A DNA stretch of 64,000 bases, from NCBI GenBank assembly GCA_032358255.1, contig JAULBX010021076.1, positions 62,001 through 126,000 on the forward strand, written 5' to 3'. The position numbers and the translations under genes were made by a program. Below the pieces are notes generated by a model. The model saw nothing but the letters and a program-made list of their open reading frames with translations. It did no database searches and had not been told where the DNA came from. Positions 12,558-25,600 of this stretch are shown here, in pieces. This DNA is from Heterotrichella gracilis. Lineage: Eukaryota; Sar; Xanthophyceae; Tribonematales; Xanthonemataceae. Within the stretch, counting starts at the first letter, position 1; each line of letters opens with the position of its first letter.

Positions 12558-15500
12558 TCATACTACCCCCATATCCCCGCCCCCTGCGTACATCCCCAGC
12601 ATCCGCCGGAGCGCCGCCGGCCGATCCCGCCCGCACCCGCCGCGCATGCCCGCCACATCCCGCAGCCTCTCCCCCTTGGTCCACACATACTGCACGCTAT
12701 CTGTCACCCCCAGGTTGGCGGCGTCCTCCGGGAATCGACAGCACCAATTAGTGAGCAAGGCATCCATACGCTCGTCAAACGACATGGCGGTGTCGCCGCA
12801 TGTGAAACCCTTGAAGGCGTCCTTAGGGTTTGCAAAGCGCAGCAGGCGGTGGTTGGCCTCGTAGGGTTTTAGGGTTTCCCGTAGCTCGTCGTCGGTTTGG
12901 CTTCGGTTGACTTGGATGATGCCTGAGAGGTGGGCTGTGTCTGGTGTGGACACTGCTTGGATGGTCAGCTGCTTGGTCTGCGGGCAGGGGGTGGTGGGGT
13001 TCAGGTGAGGGGTAGGGGGTCGTGGGGTACACATTGAAAGGGAGAAGGGGTGCAGGCAGGGATGGTGCATGGTGCATAGTAAGGGCAAAGTTGTATGCGT
13101 GCAGGGGTGGGGTTGGATGGGTATGACAACAGCTGTCGTGGTAATGGTCCTTGGCGTGAGCAATGTCTGTCTCATGCCCATGCAGGTGCCTGTGCAACAA
13201 TGCGCATGCCACCTGCTGTGATGGGGAGCAGGCAGCGCAGGCGCCCCATGGCTTGCAGGGAGTGGGCTGTGTGTGGCTAAGGTGTGACCTGAGCTGTGAG
13301 GCACCATGGCGGCACAGGGCGTCACGCTAAAAGTAAAACCCTAGCTTAGGGTCTGGAGAGGGTCGATGGTGCACACGAGCATGCATGCGATGGCCCCACC
13401 CCACCACAGTTGTACCCGTGTCTAGGATCCTCACAAAACTGCTGCTACCCACTGCTGCCATAATTGCCCGCGCCCCCATCCCAATCCCAGTATGGTACCC
13501 CATCCCCACCCTCCACTCCACCCACCCCCACCTTTATGCCCTCCACGCGCGGGTTGTCCAGGAATGTGTACTCCCGCACGGGTATGCGCATCCCCGGGCC
13601 CTCCGCGGCAAACGCCGCTGGGTTGAAGATGTAGTCAAAGGGGCAGGCAAAGGGGAACAGGAAGGGCACGGTGAGGTCGGCGTGGTCGGGCATGCGGCAC
13701 TTTTGCACCGCGTGCCAGATCTTCTCGCAGTAGCACCCGACCTGCGGTGCAGGGGAGTTTGCTTTAAGAGTCATGCATAATTCAGGGCGTCCACATTTTT
13801 TGTTTCACCAGGGCGCCAGGAAGCTGTTGACATTGATGAACAAATTGCCACGTTTTCATCGAGAAATGATGACACCTTTTACGTTTAAAATAGAACAGAA
13901 GTGGGACAAGGTCTGTCAAGGTGGCGCTGGATGATGCAAGCAACGGCCCATCGGCCCATATCGGCTGCACTGCTGGCATGTAGCTGATCCACTAGCTTGG
14001 CGGCTGTGCCCACACCTTTGGCATGATGAACACGCGGTTGAGCGCCACCGCGATGGCAAAGCCGTAGTATATCTGCTCCAGCTGGTTCTGCATGGCCTCC
14101 AGGTGGAACAGTATCATGGGCTCGTTCTCGGTCCACCGGTTGAAGGTGGGGGGCAGCTGCGGGGCGGGTAAGACGGTATATAAAAACAATATTACTGACT
14201 GTGACACAAGGAGTGACCAAACACGCAGTGCAGCACGATGGAGTTGCAAGTATCACATTCCATGAAATGCACCTCCATGCAGGGTCCATGTGGACAGGAA
14301 GGCATTTGGAGCAATGCATGCAATGCAACTGTGCGGTACCCGGTGGGATATTTTGACCCTCCCCATTCCTGACCCCTCACCCCACTCCACCCACATCCAC
14401 CCACCGACCAACACCCACCCACCTTTGGCCAGTGCAGGTCTATGGTCACGAAGTCATTCCCCTCAAAGTACTCGGGTGGGTCCGCATACCACGCCGAGCT
14501 GTGTCGCAGCCTGAAGCGCTTGCCGTCATCGCCACCGTAGGACCAGGTGGCGTGCACCACGTAGGGGCTCACCTTCTTTTGCTGCAGGGGGTGGGGGGCG
14601 GGGGTGTTAAGAGGGGGCGCGGCATGCTGGGTGGAGGTGGTGTAGAAATTCATGGTGTGCAACTCATCCATGCAATGTACAATCCATGCATGCAGTGCCC
14701 CCTCCCCCTCCCCTCCACCACCTACTCCTGATGTATGCAGGTACTGACCAAATGTTTGCACGCACGCCGATCCCTAATCTACCATTACCATTACCACCAG
14801 GCACCACCACCACCCACACCTCCCCATCCCCCACCACCCACCTTGTGCAGGTTCTGCACAGTCAGCGTGTGGCCATTCATGAACACCGAGGCAGGCATGA
14901 TGCCAAACCACACGCGCCCCTCGTCCCCCGCCCACACCCGCCGGTCCTGTGGGTGGCTGGTGCCATGCTGCGACCCCCTGCGCAGCACCCGGTACATCTC
15001 GTCCTGGTCGTGCGTGCGGGATTGCTCAAAGGCGGCGGTCCAGTCATCCAGGAACTGCTTGGTGCGCGAGTTGCAGCGCGCCAGGTACACGCCTGCAGGG
15101 GTGGGGCACGCATGCTGACACGGGTACTAGAGTGCTGCCCGAGAGGTCCCAACTCGTAATTGCGTGCATGAACTCTCTAGAGAGGTCCCAAGTTGTGGTT
15201 GCATGCAGATGTGCGGGAGGTGCGGGATTGGGCAAAGGGGGCAATACAATCACCCAACTGCTTGGTGCATAAATTGCAGCGCGCCAGGTACACGCCTGCG
15301 GGGGTGCAGGCGGGGGTGGCAATGTACTCCTTTTCTCTGAGATGAGTATGTATGTTTGAATTTCATTTTTGTTCTCCACCTCACATGCGAGTGGCACATA
15401 CAAACCCCATGCACAGCCCAGCATTCCATGCCAAGCAGCACACCCCATCGTAAGCACCTGTATTGACGTTCCAGCCAGGGCCAGACATCCTGTCAAAGCT

Positions 15501-17126
15501 TTCGTCCCCCTCCTCGTTCCACGACACATATCCATCATGGCCAAAGATGACGTCGGCGTGTGGGTGGGTGTCAAACAGCGGCAGCGGGTCCCGGAACCAC
15601 ACCACATCCACGTCAGAGGTCACGTATCTGAAGCCCAGCGCCAGGATGTCCTTTGACACAAACACCTTGCGCCAGGTGGTCTTCTTCCACTTGTCGCCTC
15701 CCCATTCAATGTCTGTGCAGGCGAATTAAAGTGGGTCATGGTACCACTGGCAATGCAAACTGGGACAATGGATTGTACGGAGCTGATGCTGGATGCGCAT
15801 TGGGCATGACTCCATGTCCATGGATGGCTAGTTATTATTTGATAATGAAGAATGACTAATGCAGAATGGACACCTGGCCTGAAAGAAGCTGCTTCCACCC
15901 ACATGCCCTCCCCGCATGAGTAGCTACATCCACATGACAGCCCAGCACACGCAATCCCAGCACCATGGCGGTACACATGGCGAGGCAAGCGGATTCAGTC
16001 CACACGCCCACATGCGTTCAGGCAGGTGCATCCGCATGCGCCCATGCACTCACGTTGATCATATGTGTACTTCTCCGTGTCCTTGTCGTACAGCTTGAAG
16101 CAGGGCACCTTCTTCTCCACCAGCTTGTCCCCAGTGTCCTTATCCAGGGCACCCACGATGTAGTAGGTGATGTTGCTGCGCTTCAGGGACTCCAGCCAGT
16201 TCTCACCAAAGTCAAAGTGCTTGATGTTGAGCACGCTGAAGAGAATGGTGTTGTGCTTTGCGCGGCTGGCCAACACAGCTGCACTCATCTCAGGGCACTC
16301 GCCTGCAACACCATGGGGCATACATGGTCGCTACATGCACTGTGAGGTATGTTTGCAAGTCCAGGTGGGTTGGTTTCAACTGTCAATCTGCCTACCATTG
16401 GGGAACACAAACTCTGGGGCAGGCTCTTGCTTGGGCGCTACTTGCACCACCTCTAGCTCCAGGTCTTGTGACAGCTTGAGCAGGTCCTCCACTTCCTGGT
16501 GAACAGGCTGGGTGCCGACAGGCTGTTGGGCCTCCTCTACTTGTCGTACAGGCTGGGAGCTGGCAGGCTGTTGCACCTTGAGGAGCTCCTCGACCTCCCT
16601 GTGGTGCACCTCCTCATCAACCTTGGCAACCTTGCTCTGACGCTCAGGTTCCTGAGTGCTGGCCAGCACATCAGGGTCCTTTGCTGGCTGGGTGTCAACT
16701 TGTGAGTGTTGTTCACCCTCCTGTGAGCCCTCGGTGGTGACTTCAGCAGCTGTTGAGGGCTGGGCTGGTACTATATCTGTTTCAATAGTTGACGGCAAAA
16801 AGAAGTGCTGCAACTGGGTTTGCAAGTCCAGTGCGCCGATGGTTGAGGGCTGTGTTATGCCGCTGTTGGGAAGGACCAGGAAATACACTGAGGTTGCAAC
16901 AAAACTCAACAATAAGATCAGGCGGATGCCCCTGCACGGAGATGCAAAGGTATTCACAACGTTCACCAGACAAGAGGAAACCAGAACTCTAGAAGCCCTG
17001 CTTACACAACAGAGCAGTGGGGTGGACAACTTCCAACAAGGCAAAGGCAAGCAGGGCTAAGTACCTGAACACAGGGCGTCCTGGTCTCCTGGCTGTGGGC
17101 AACCTCACAGGAGGCCTCGAGTGCAT
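12558..17126 (-). CDS. GT77-family arabinosyltransferase-like protein (XEG113/RRA type)
   Basis: GT77 enzymes of plants and green algae add arabinose to hydroxyproline-rich cell-wall glycoproteins in the Golgi; this substrate is inferred from the family. Exons in transcript order: 17126..17065, 16931..16396, 16302..16054, 15712..15458, 15092..14842, 14581..14423, 14156..14016, 13741..13532, 12977..12558; 760 residues. A larger open frame over exon 2 lacks an ATG; splicing to the short first exon supplies Met and a basic cytoplasmic tail before the single membrane anchor (residues about 22-42, RLILLLSFVATSVYFLVL). A long Gln/Glu/Val-rich stem (about 45-195) follows. The catalytic signature is SDVDVVWFRDP with DVD at 316-318, then WNVNTG and QDEMYRVLR. 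The stem and last exon are longer than in land-plant relatives. The intron after exon 4 contains a decayed copy of exon 5's edge. Confidence 0.88.
15219..15309 (-). repeat. Decayed copy of an exon edge in a GT77-like intron
   Basis: About 90 bases matching the exon edge at 15015..15105, including the AG acceptor and the peptide GVYLARCN. The copy keeps its reading frame for about 30 codons but has lost several conserved residues. It lies about 200 bases upstream in transcript direction, in the intron before the true exon. Confidence 0.85.
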
Positions 17127-18211
17127 CGTGCTGTATGACTGAAACCGAGTGGTCAAGTCACATGTCAGGTCGTTCCTTGGTTTGGCTGCCTTCAAATTAT
17201 CCCATCTTTTCTATAGGCAACCACAATGCATGCAAACGTTGAGTGAAGCATGCACACTGCTAAAGGCATAGACGCCTGCCGGCAAGCACTACAGGCACCA
17301 AAAATATCAGCCTAGCCCTGTTTGAGCAAAGGGTACAACAGCTGTTGCAGGCTTCGAGCTTGATAGCAGTTGACTACATGACGATAGGGTCTAGACGGGG
17401 CAGCGTGTACGTGCAGCAACAGGGATCCAGGTGTTGTGATACTAGAAAGGGCACTTCCATCGTATAGCGTTGTCTGGCTGGAATGTGCTCTCGACATGAA
17501 CAAACTTTGTTACAAAGGTTCACTCTTTATAGCTCAACAGGGGGATCACAACCTTGGAACGGGGGATGAAGCTTTTTTAGGGTTTCGTGCTGGGATAGGG
17601 CTTTTTTCAGAGTTTGCCTCCACGAGATGTTAACAATTTACACCAAAATCGTAATGGCATGTACGTCTACAGTCTTGCACCAGTGCAGTCCTAGTGGATT
17701 AGCAGCGTGGTTGCCATCCACCAATGGCTGCTGTCCAAGTGGGTTGCTACCACAGCGTACGCCATGACGCCCGGCCTAAACGATAAGAATGATGTGCTGA
17801 TCAATGTGAGCTTAGCCGCACTTGTGCGAGTTTCGCTGCATTTGCAATGTGCAAGTGATGTCTGCTTGCTTGGGCAACCAATCGAAAACAGGATAGGCAG
17901 AAAGCAAACACCTACACCTATGGAATCCACCGAAATTGCAACTAGAACCCTCCCCGCCATTCCATTGCTAGATGAAAATGCAGTAAACAATAGTTCATGT
18001 AAGAATCCCACACCCACACTCACGTACAAAACTAATCGCAGCGCAAAACCTCCATATCTGCATAGCATTGCCCCGGCCCGCGCCACCCTTCTATAGTTGG
18101 TTAAGGCATTCAACCTTCTAGGCGGCTTAAAAAATTTGTAGAAAAAGTACCACACGGCCCTGGAGATGCTTTCCCTCAGGCAAACAGCACCGTAACCATT
18201 TAGTTCCCCAT
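17127..18211. other. Upstream region of the GT77-like gene
   Basis: Contains the GT77-like promoter and the 3' UTR of the next minus-strand gene. No further exon recognised. A segment near 18091 has a passing likeness to a tRNA A-box but no cloverleaf. Confidence 0.55.
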
Positions 18212-21200
18212 TTAATCCTGTGCCGTGGAGACCCTGGTATGGCCAGCATAATGCGTGGGAAGCATTGCCAGCTCACCCACCCCACCCTCCTCCTCCTCCC
18301 CATCCCCCCATCCCTCACCCCCCTCCTCCTCCTCCCCATCCTCCCCCAGCTGTGCATAGCCCCCACCACCCTTTCCCAACCCCAGTTTGCTGGACAGCTT
18401 GCGCCAAAAGGACCCCCCCTGCGTCTGCCCCAGGGGGTCTACAACCATACTGCTCACGCGAGGGAGGCCCGGCTTGGCTGCTTGATCGAGCTCCAGATCA
18501 AGGCTTGCAGGGGATTTGGGATTTGACGAAGACACCAGGACCACCCCCACTGCAATGAGGCCTGCGCCGGACATGCCCAGGATGGAAGGCTGGTCGTGGA
18601 AGAGCAGGATGCCAAATGCGTGGCTGTACGCAACCTGCAGGCGGGGAGGCGGGGGTGGGTAAGAACTTGAGAGCAGGATGTGGTTTGGCAGCGGCAGGGT
18701 TCAGGGTTTTGCAAATAACCCGCCAGACACGGAGGGAGAGGAAGTGAGGGGGGGGGGGTAAGGAGGTAGCAAAGCTGCAGTGGCGCTGCCTGTATGCCTG
18801 GCCCACACTCATACAACCAGTCAATCGGGTACGTGCATTTGGTGTTGGATTCAGAGGTGGTGATGGAGGTGGTGATTGTGGCTGTTGTAGTGCTAGTGCT
18901 GGTGGTGCTGGTGGTGCTGGTGGTGATGGTGATAGCATTGGTGATCGTGATGATGGGGATAATGGTGCATGATGGGGGACATTTGCCTTGCAAAGCTAGG
19001 TCTGACCTGTGAACAATTGATTGCGGATGCCTTTGATGCCAGCTCCAGCTGAAACCCCCTGCTGAGCAGTATTTGGCCCGTGAATGATGTGAGCGCCAAG
19101 GTGAGCATCAGACCCACGTCGTGGAGGGAGGGGAGGACAGGCGGGTGGGGGAGGCCCATGATCAGGAACGGGATCGACGAGGTCGTTGCGATTAGGTGGA
19201 ACCAGAGACCGATGGTGAGTGATGGCTCCCTCCTGTCGAATCAAGAATGAAAATCCTGGTGTCAATAATAATGTATAAGAGTGCATTTGTACTCCTAGTG
19301 GTGTCACTTTTCATAAACGCAGTGGCATTGATTGGCGGTATTATTCACCATCTCGGCAGTAATCATTAGCACCAATCAACACGCTCACATGCAGCATGAA
19401 ATTGACCTAAATGCAATGCCATTGAATTGGTGGTAATCCATCATTTTGGCGATAATCATTAGCATTGATCACCACACCCACATGCGCAGGCACTGGTCCG
19501 GGCACACTGGGGCTGACCAGAGCTGCGAGTATGCACTGTGGTGAGCATAGCTCCTATAGCAAGTGTACCCCTGAAACGCGCGGGTGACTTACTTGCCAAT
19601 GATGCGTATGGATGAGAAGGCCAGGCTGGTGAAGAGCGCTGCCAGCAGGTCAACCAGCGTGCCTGCACAGGACACAACCACGTACGGTCAACAATTCTTG
19701 ATTCCATTGTTTGAGATCATAACAAACTATTGAGTTGCTCTAGCAATTTCATCTGACTGTGTGTTTTGAGTGATGCTCGTTGGCACGAGCATTGAGCCAT
19801 AGCATGCAATTATATCCATTAGAAAATGGCACGGCCTGTGGATGCATTGATATTGATCATTGAACAGAAATCCTGCCTGCAAGAGGATGCAGGTTGGCGC
19901 CCAGCAATGCACCCTAAGGGTGTGTGCATATTGCCTTTTCCAGTAGAAATTGTGCCACCATGACGAGGCTTCGAGCACACAAGGTGGCACACCCGATATT
20001 GTGTGCCGATGATATGAAATGCCGATGCCATTGCCAATGATATGAAATGCCATGGACCCTTCACCTGTGTACTCTGTGCAGATCAGTACCAACTGTGGCC
20101 CAGGACCACCCACCTCTCGTCCGCTGGTGGCTCCACTGGCTGTGCCCCCCAAACAGCATGGGCGGGTGCGTGACCAGTACCACCCCCGTCATGGCCGCCA
20201 CCACCCCCAGGCTGGTCATTACCCCGGGCACCTCCCCCAGGCACAGCCACACCACCAGCACGGTGATGGCGGGGTTGCAGAACAGGATGGTGACCTGCGG
20301 CAGGGACGGGGTTGGGTGGTGTGGTGACAGCCGGTTGACTACTGGCATGGGTGTCTCCTGTGCAGCATGGGCATATGAGCATGTGTGCAGCATATTTAAC
20401 TTGGGACAGAATGGTATTTGGGCATCAGCATGAGCACGAGGATGACACGATGGGTGGCGTGGTGATGATAGGACAGGAGGTGGACTATGCTATGCTATGC
20501 TATCATATACGTGCCTCATGCATTACTCATGCATTGCTCCACACCGCTTCTGCCAGGTAGGTTTAAAGACATACTAAATTTAAATTCATTTTTAAATAAA
20601 TACAAGTGATATCAGATATACTGATTTGTTATGTTAATACCCGTCCGCCAGGGGCAGGTCCTGTATGGCCTGGTAGAATATTTTAATAAGTGAAAATCAA
20701 TCTATCAATATTTAATATATACACGTGAATTTGCGCCTCGCACCGCATCCGCCAGGGGCAGGTCCTGAATGGCCAGGTAAAACAACGTCATCGCCAGCGT
20801 GCCAACCAGGCCCCGCACAGCCAGGAAGGGGTAGTGCTTGCGCTGGCCCATGATGGGGCGCACGCCTCCCTTCAAACCCACAGCTAGGGTGATCAGGGAG
20901 GCAAGGCCGCTGCGGAAGACCTGCGTGGTGGGGCGCGGGTGCTTGTGTTGGTGGGCATGGTGCTGTGCAGATGGTGCGTGTGATCGTGTGCATTCCATAT
21001 GCTGCCGAGCATCGTCATGTGATGACTTTCGTAGTAGATCGCAGCCTGTGTGGTGGTGAGCATGGCGCGGGCATGCAACAGATTCCAACCAAAGCGTGAG
21101 TGACCCGGACAGATGTAATTTCTTGCAGTACTGTGCACCAGGTGCACTACCAGGTGGTTGGTGGGCTTCAACGTACTGCCAATTGGCATGCTTGAACAGG

Positions 21201-22137
21201 TGAAAAGAAGCAATCCTTGCAAACGTAAAAATGCAGTTGTATTGATGCACTCACCACGATCTCGAATACCGGCACTCGATTTCCAATGAGCTTGACAATC
21301 AACGCGCCGCATGCAAAAAATGCAGCGGCCAATGCAATGCACAGCAGTCCCCGTTCCCACAGCCACCTGCATTGGAAAGGAAGCAAGAGTGTAATGCACT
21401 AGTACAGCTGCAGTGTGCGTTAGGAAAAAGAAAGGGGATAAGAGGAAAACATTTAATGCCATGGATGCCCATTTCACGCATGCGGCGCAACTACGCACAG
21501 CGCAGACAAGCAAGGGAGTTCAAGAGTGGATTAGCCTGTGGGGTAGTGGGCACCAGTGGGGATGTGTGGGGGTGCGAGGGCCTGGTGCTATTGCAGGGAG
21601 GTGCCAACAATGGGAATAGACTAAACAATGGGGTCGTGAAGGCCGTAGCGTATGTCTAATGTGGAGGAAGGGGTCCCCGGGTTTGGCGGGGTGGGGTGGT
21701 GCCTGTAGGGGGTGAGGTGGGTACGGTAGTGGGGTGGGAGAGAGGGAAAGGGTGATGTCCACTGCACTCTGGGAACATCTGGTGACAGTACTGCCTTCTG
21801 CTAGATAGTGGAGAGCCGTATTGGAGAACCATTCGTGCAGGAAATGACCTTGGACGAATGCATGCATGCATATGCACCCAACATGTATGTTTCGACAGCC
21901 TTACGCTGCGGCGACGTGCACGACTCCAGGTTTCGCTGTTGGTTCATCTTCAGATATCTCAAGCCCAGCCTGGCCTGGAACCTTGGCGCTCTCTGCAGGT
22001 GGGTGGGTGAATGGGCTGCTCACTTCCGTATATATCTGCCGTAAGCTGATGTCGTCGGTTAGTGGCTCTGCTTCGTCGTCCTCCAGCTGAAACCTTACAT
22101 GATTCTGTTGCCGTACACCACCTGAGGCCGGCCCCAT
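18212..22137 (-). CDS. Drug/metabolite transporter superfamily protein (EamA domains, SLC35G-like)
   Basis: Predicted polytopic membrane transporter with two EamA repeats; substrate unknown. Exons in transcript order: 22137..21905, 21366..21255, 20920..20744, 20294..20114, 19662..19593, 19232..19007, 18634..18212; 473 residues. The start is an ATG opening an acidic cytosolic N-tail (EDDEAEPLTDD). Membrane segments follow: LLCIALAAAFFACGALIV, LVGTLAMTLFYLAI, ITVLVVWLCLGEVPGVM, LGVVAAMTGVVLVT, LHDVGLMLTLALTSFTGQILL and LIAVGVVLVSS. The LFYLAIQDLPLADA segment and the two-fold repeat are typical of EamA proteins. A C-tail of about 90 residues is Gly/Glu-rich. Location next to two Golgi-type glycosyltransferases allows a nucleotide-sugar role, but nothing in the sequence proves it. 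An exon-edge copy lies at 20642..20675. Confidence 0.88.
18843..18960. repeat. GTG/CTG-rich microsatellite in a DMT intron
   Basis: Imperfect array of GTGGTGCTG and GTGATG units. It lies in the intron between the last two exons and is not coding. Confidence 0.8.
20642..20675 (-). repeat. Copy of the DMT exon 3 3' edge in the following intron
   Basis: Matches 20747..20780 with three differences (CCGCCAGGGGCAGGTCCTG shared). It lies downstream of the true donor in transcript direction. Confidence 0.82.
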
Positions 22138-22639
22138 TTTGAGTAATTTAAACTAGTGCATTGTGGGTGACAACAGGCTGAAAATGGCTACAAAGAATAC
22201 GTCAGTTGAACAACGGTGGCAGCTCTCTAGACTGTTGGTGTGCTATGGCACTTGCACCTACTTGGCGTTGACGAAACCTTGTCGGAAATAGCCCATTGAG
22301 ACACAAGCATCCATGACATAACTCTTGTCAAACCATTTCATCCCCGCAGTTCACCAGCCCTCACCCTTGGCGCCAAAACCCCTTGCTTCAAAGCCCCACC
22401 CAGCGTACACTACAGAAGGAAGTCTTGCATAGCCGCGGACCACCTATTACTGTAGCAGGTGTCGTTCTGACATATACAGAGTGTCTCCCTTGATTGGCCA
22501 GGAGCAAGTGAGCAGTTTGCGCATATGCATGCATACATGGTCCTGTATACTTTACCCTGAACGTAATCACAGCGGAAATCTTTCCATAATCTGTCAAAAA
22601 TCATGAAAAGCAACCTCTGTGGATAAGGGTTTACCAGCA
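22138..22639. promoter_or_regulatory. Divergent promoter region between DMT and SNF2 genes
   Basis: The DMT gene starts leftward at 22137 and the SNF2-type gene rightward from about 22640, so both promoters should lie in this 500-base stretch. No TATA box stands out. The division between the two promoters cannot be seen. Confidence 0.5.
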
Positions 22640-25600
22640 ATGGGAGACTGGCAAATCGAGAGGCGACTGCGGAACATAAAAGAAGTGGTGTCGACCACAC
22701 ATGCTGTGCATGCTGTGAGTACAGAACCGCCTGGTGCTGCCACTGGTTCGCTGCCGGCAGTACCTGGTGCATACCTCCCTAGCTATCCGACGTTTGAGAC
22801 AAGAAGACCCAGCGGGGTACGTGAGCACTTGTTGCAGTGCACGTTGTTTACAAAACTAGAGAGTTCAGGTGCCTTACTTGCAGGAACTGAACCTTGTTCG
22901 TGTGACCTACTTGAATGGCGCTGTAAGGCAGTGCCAGGGGTATGGGTACCAGAAGTATTCCACCTGTGTGCTGTTTCCATGCTTGCGCATACCTGCTGTA
23001 CTCCACAGCCAACTATAACCACCTTTGCCAGCAGGGCAGCCTACGAGCCAGGTTCCAGACACCCACAGCGCCGCCGGAAGGAGCCGTCATCACCATTCCC
23101 CCAGCCGCTGGTACCACCACAGCCATTCAGCCACCTCCGGCCACCACCACCTGTCACACCACCACAGTACCCACTGCTCCCAGCGCATACCAGCAGCCAT
23201 GCTTGACCAACACGGTGCCCACTGCACCCAACGCACACCAGCAGCCATGCTTGACCAGCACAGTACCCACTGCTCCCAGCGCACACCAGCAGCCATGCCT
23301 CTCCACCACACTTCCCCCAGCTCTCAGCGCGGACCAGCAACCATGCTTCGCCAACATGGAACCCCCTGCTCCCACCACATATCAGCCGCAACGGGATGCT
23401 GGAGCCTCAGGTTCTGGACAGGGGAGGATTGCAAAGATGATGCAGCAGGCTACTGAAGACTCTGCAGCGTACAAAACCACCCTGAAACAGCTTGAAGCCT
23501 TCCAGAAACCAGATCCTGATGTCCAGAAATCTGGGAAAGCCAGGGCAACAGCCGGGGATGAGATCCAGCCCACTTGGGACCCCAAATTCCGTGCCCTGAG
23601 GGGAATTGGCAGTCTTTTACCAAAGGGAGGAACACGTGTGGAAGATGAGAAGGCAGTATTGGAAGGGCCCCTTGCAAAGCCTGGCGTCGCAGATGCATGG
23701 ATAGCTGCTGTGCTGGCGGGCACAGGCGCTGACACTGTCACAGCAGCTCCAAAGCGTGTTGTGGTCCAAGACAGGTGGGTGGACCTGTGGCTTGGGGACT
23801 GAGTAAGAACATTGGGTGGCATCGATGTAGTCATGCGGGGGTCATGACGAAGTGCACCCTAATTGAGTGGCAAGTGAATATAAGAACCTCTAGTTTCTTA
23901 TTGTTCAATCGACAAGTACTGCATGGCGTCATAAGACATGACATGACATGTGTTTTGATTGGCTACACAACTGTAAGCCCCCATACCCACATGAACCTGC
24001 ATCAGCATTGCATGCACCAATTAACATGCATGCAGTCCCGGTGCATGGGTACTGGCCTGTGTGTGAGCTGCATGCAAGTCAGTCAACGACTGCCACTGAA
24101 AGTTCACTGCTGACAGTATCTGTGTGATTTTGTATGTTTTCTTTCCAGGGATGATGCAGCGCCACCTGGTACTGGGGCCATCCAAGAGAATGACGAGGAT
24201 GCCCTGTGGGACTTTGAATGCCCAACAAAGGGCACGCGGAAACCAGGTAGGTCGAATGGTGTGGGTGTTCGCAAGGAAGTCAATCTGCAGGGGGTTCACT
24301 GAGCACTGGGGTTGGGGTTGGGTGTTCTTGGTGCTTGTGCACATGAGGGAGGTTGCCAGGAGGTTGGATGAGTTGACGGGTGGCTTGAATCTGTGCGCAC
24401 ATTGGCACTCATCGGGTGACACCACATGTTTCCCGCATATTTCAACTGAGATACTGTTGATTCCTGTTGCATCTGACAGCGCGGTGTGTGCCTGTCAGGC
24501 AAGCATAAGGCGGGGGAGGACAGCCAAAGCGGCAACGCACCAGGGGATGATAAGCCCGCCCCCAAGCGCCAGCGCAAGCCCCGGGCGCCAGGTGTCGTCA
24601 GCCTGGATGCCCTGCTGTCGGGTGACATCAGCGATGGCGAGGATGACATCTGCGCAGGGGGTGCGCTGACGTCAGCAACGGGGGCCCCGGTGGCGGAGGA
24701 GGCTGGGGAGGTGGACGATGCGCCTGATTTGAGCAGGCCGTTCCAGGGTGCTAATGTGCCTCTGGTGCTGCTGGCGGATCGACGGGGGAATGTGCTGCTA
24801 AATGACCAAGGTAAGGACTTCTAGACGACAACACAAAACCAGAGATTGATGCTGACGCAGGTGCCAGACAGGCTGACAGGGGCCGTTGAGGTGGCACCAC
24901 AGCAGCAGTGAGCGCATTGTGGATATTTGTAGACATTCCGGAGAGGGTGCAGCTATGATTCCTCCTTGGCACAGGCAGCCACGGTGCTTCAATCAAGGTC
25001 CCTGGCTGGTCCCCTACTTCAGAACCGGCCCCCTGCTGCCGCACCCTCTCCTCCCACCTTCATGCTGCTTCTCCCACCCCCTCCCCTGCCACTTCAACTT
25101 CCTCCCAACACCCACTCACCCCACCCTACTGCAGGTGGCCATTTGGCTCTGCGCATGGAGGTGCCTGCCTCCATCAATCGCTACCTGCGCGAGTACCAGC
25201 GCGAGGGGGTCAAGTTCCTGTTCAGGCAGTACGCAAGGGGCAAAGGGGGGATACTGGCGGACGACATGGGGCTGGGTAGGTCACGCCAGCCCGTGTAAAT
25301 CCTTTACCCTTGTGCATGCCGGTGCATCAAGAGGAAGCTTACCATTGCAAATGCTCAACAGCCAATCACCATCTTTGCTGCAAAGAACAGTAGTTTCTTA
25401 TCTCTTGCGGTGTTAATTGATGGCTTGGAAGTGTGAGTATCCAATTGAACTCAGAATAAGTTGGGCAAGGTGTCACAGACCACAGCATCAATAGCGTCCT
25501 CTATTACAGCATGATGGCCACCCTCCCCCTTGCAGACACCCCTAAACCCTATACCCTTTGCAGACAAAGCCCCAAATCTGAAACCCCCTTTGCAGGCAAA

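Noticed and set aside
16396-17050. Single-exon reading of the GT77-like N-terminus from 17050
   Set aside because: The frame begins with TTG and has no ATG before the anchor; splicing to an ATG exon at 17126..17065 restores a proper type II N-terminus.
18091-18135. tRNA A-box-like segment (TAGTTGGTTAAGGC)
   Set aside because: No TPsiC arm or paired acceptor stem at the required distance.
18220-18558. Proline-rich plus-strand open frame
   Set aside because: It is the antisense shadow of the Gly/Glu-rich tail of the DMT-type gene.
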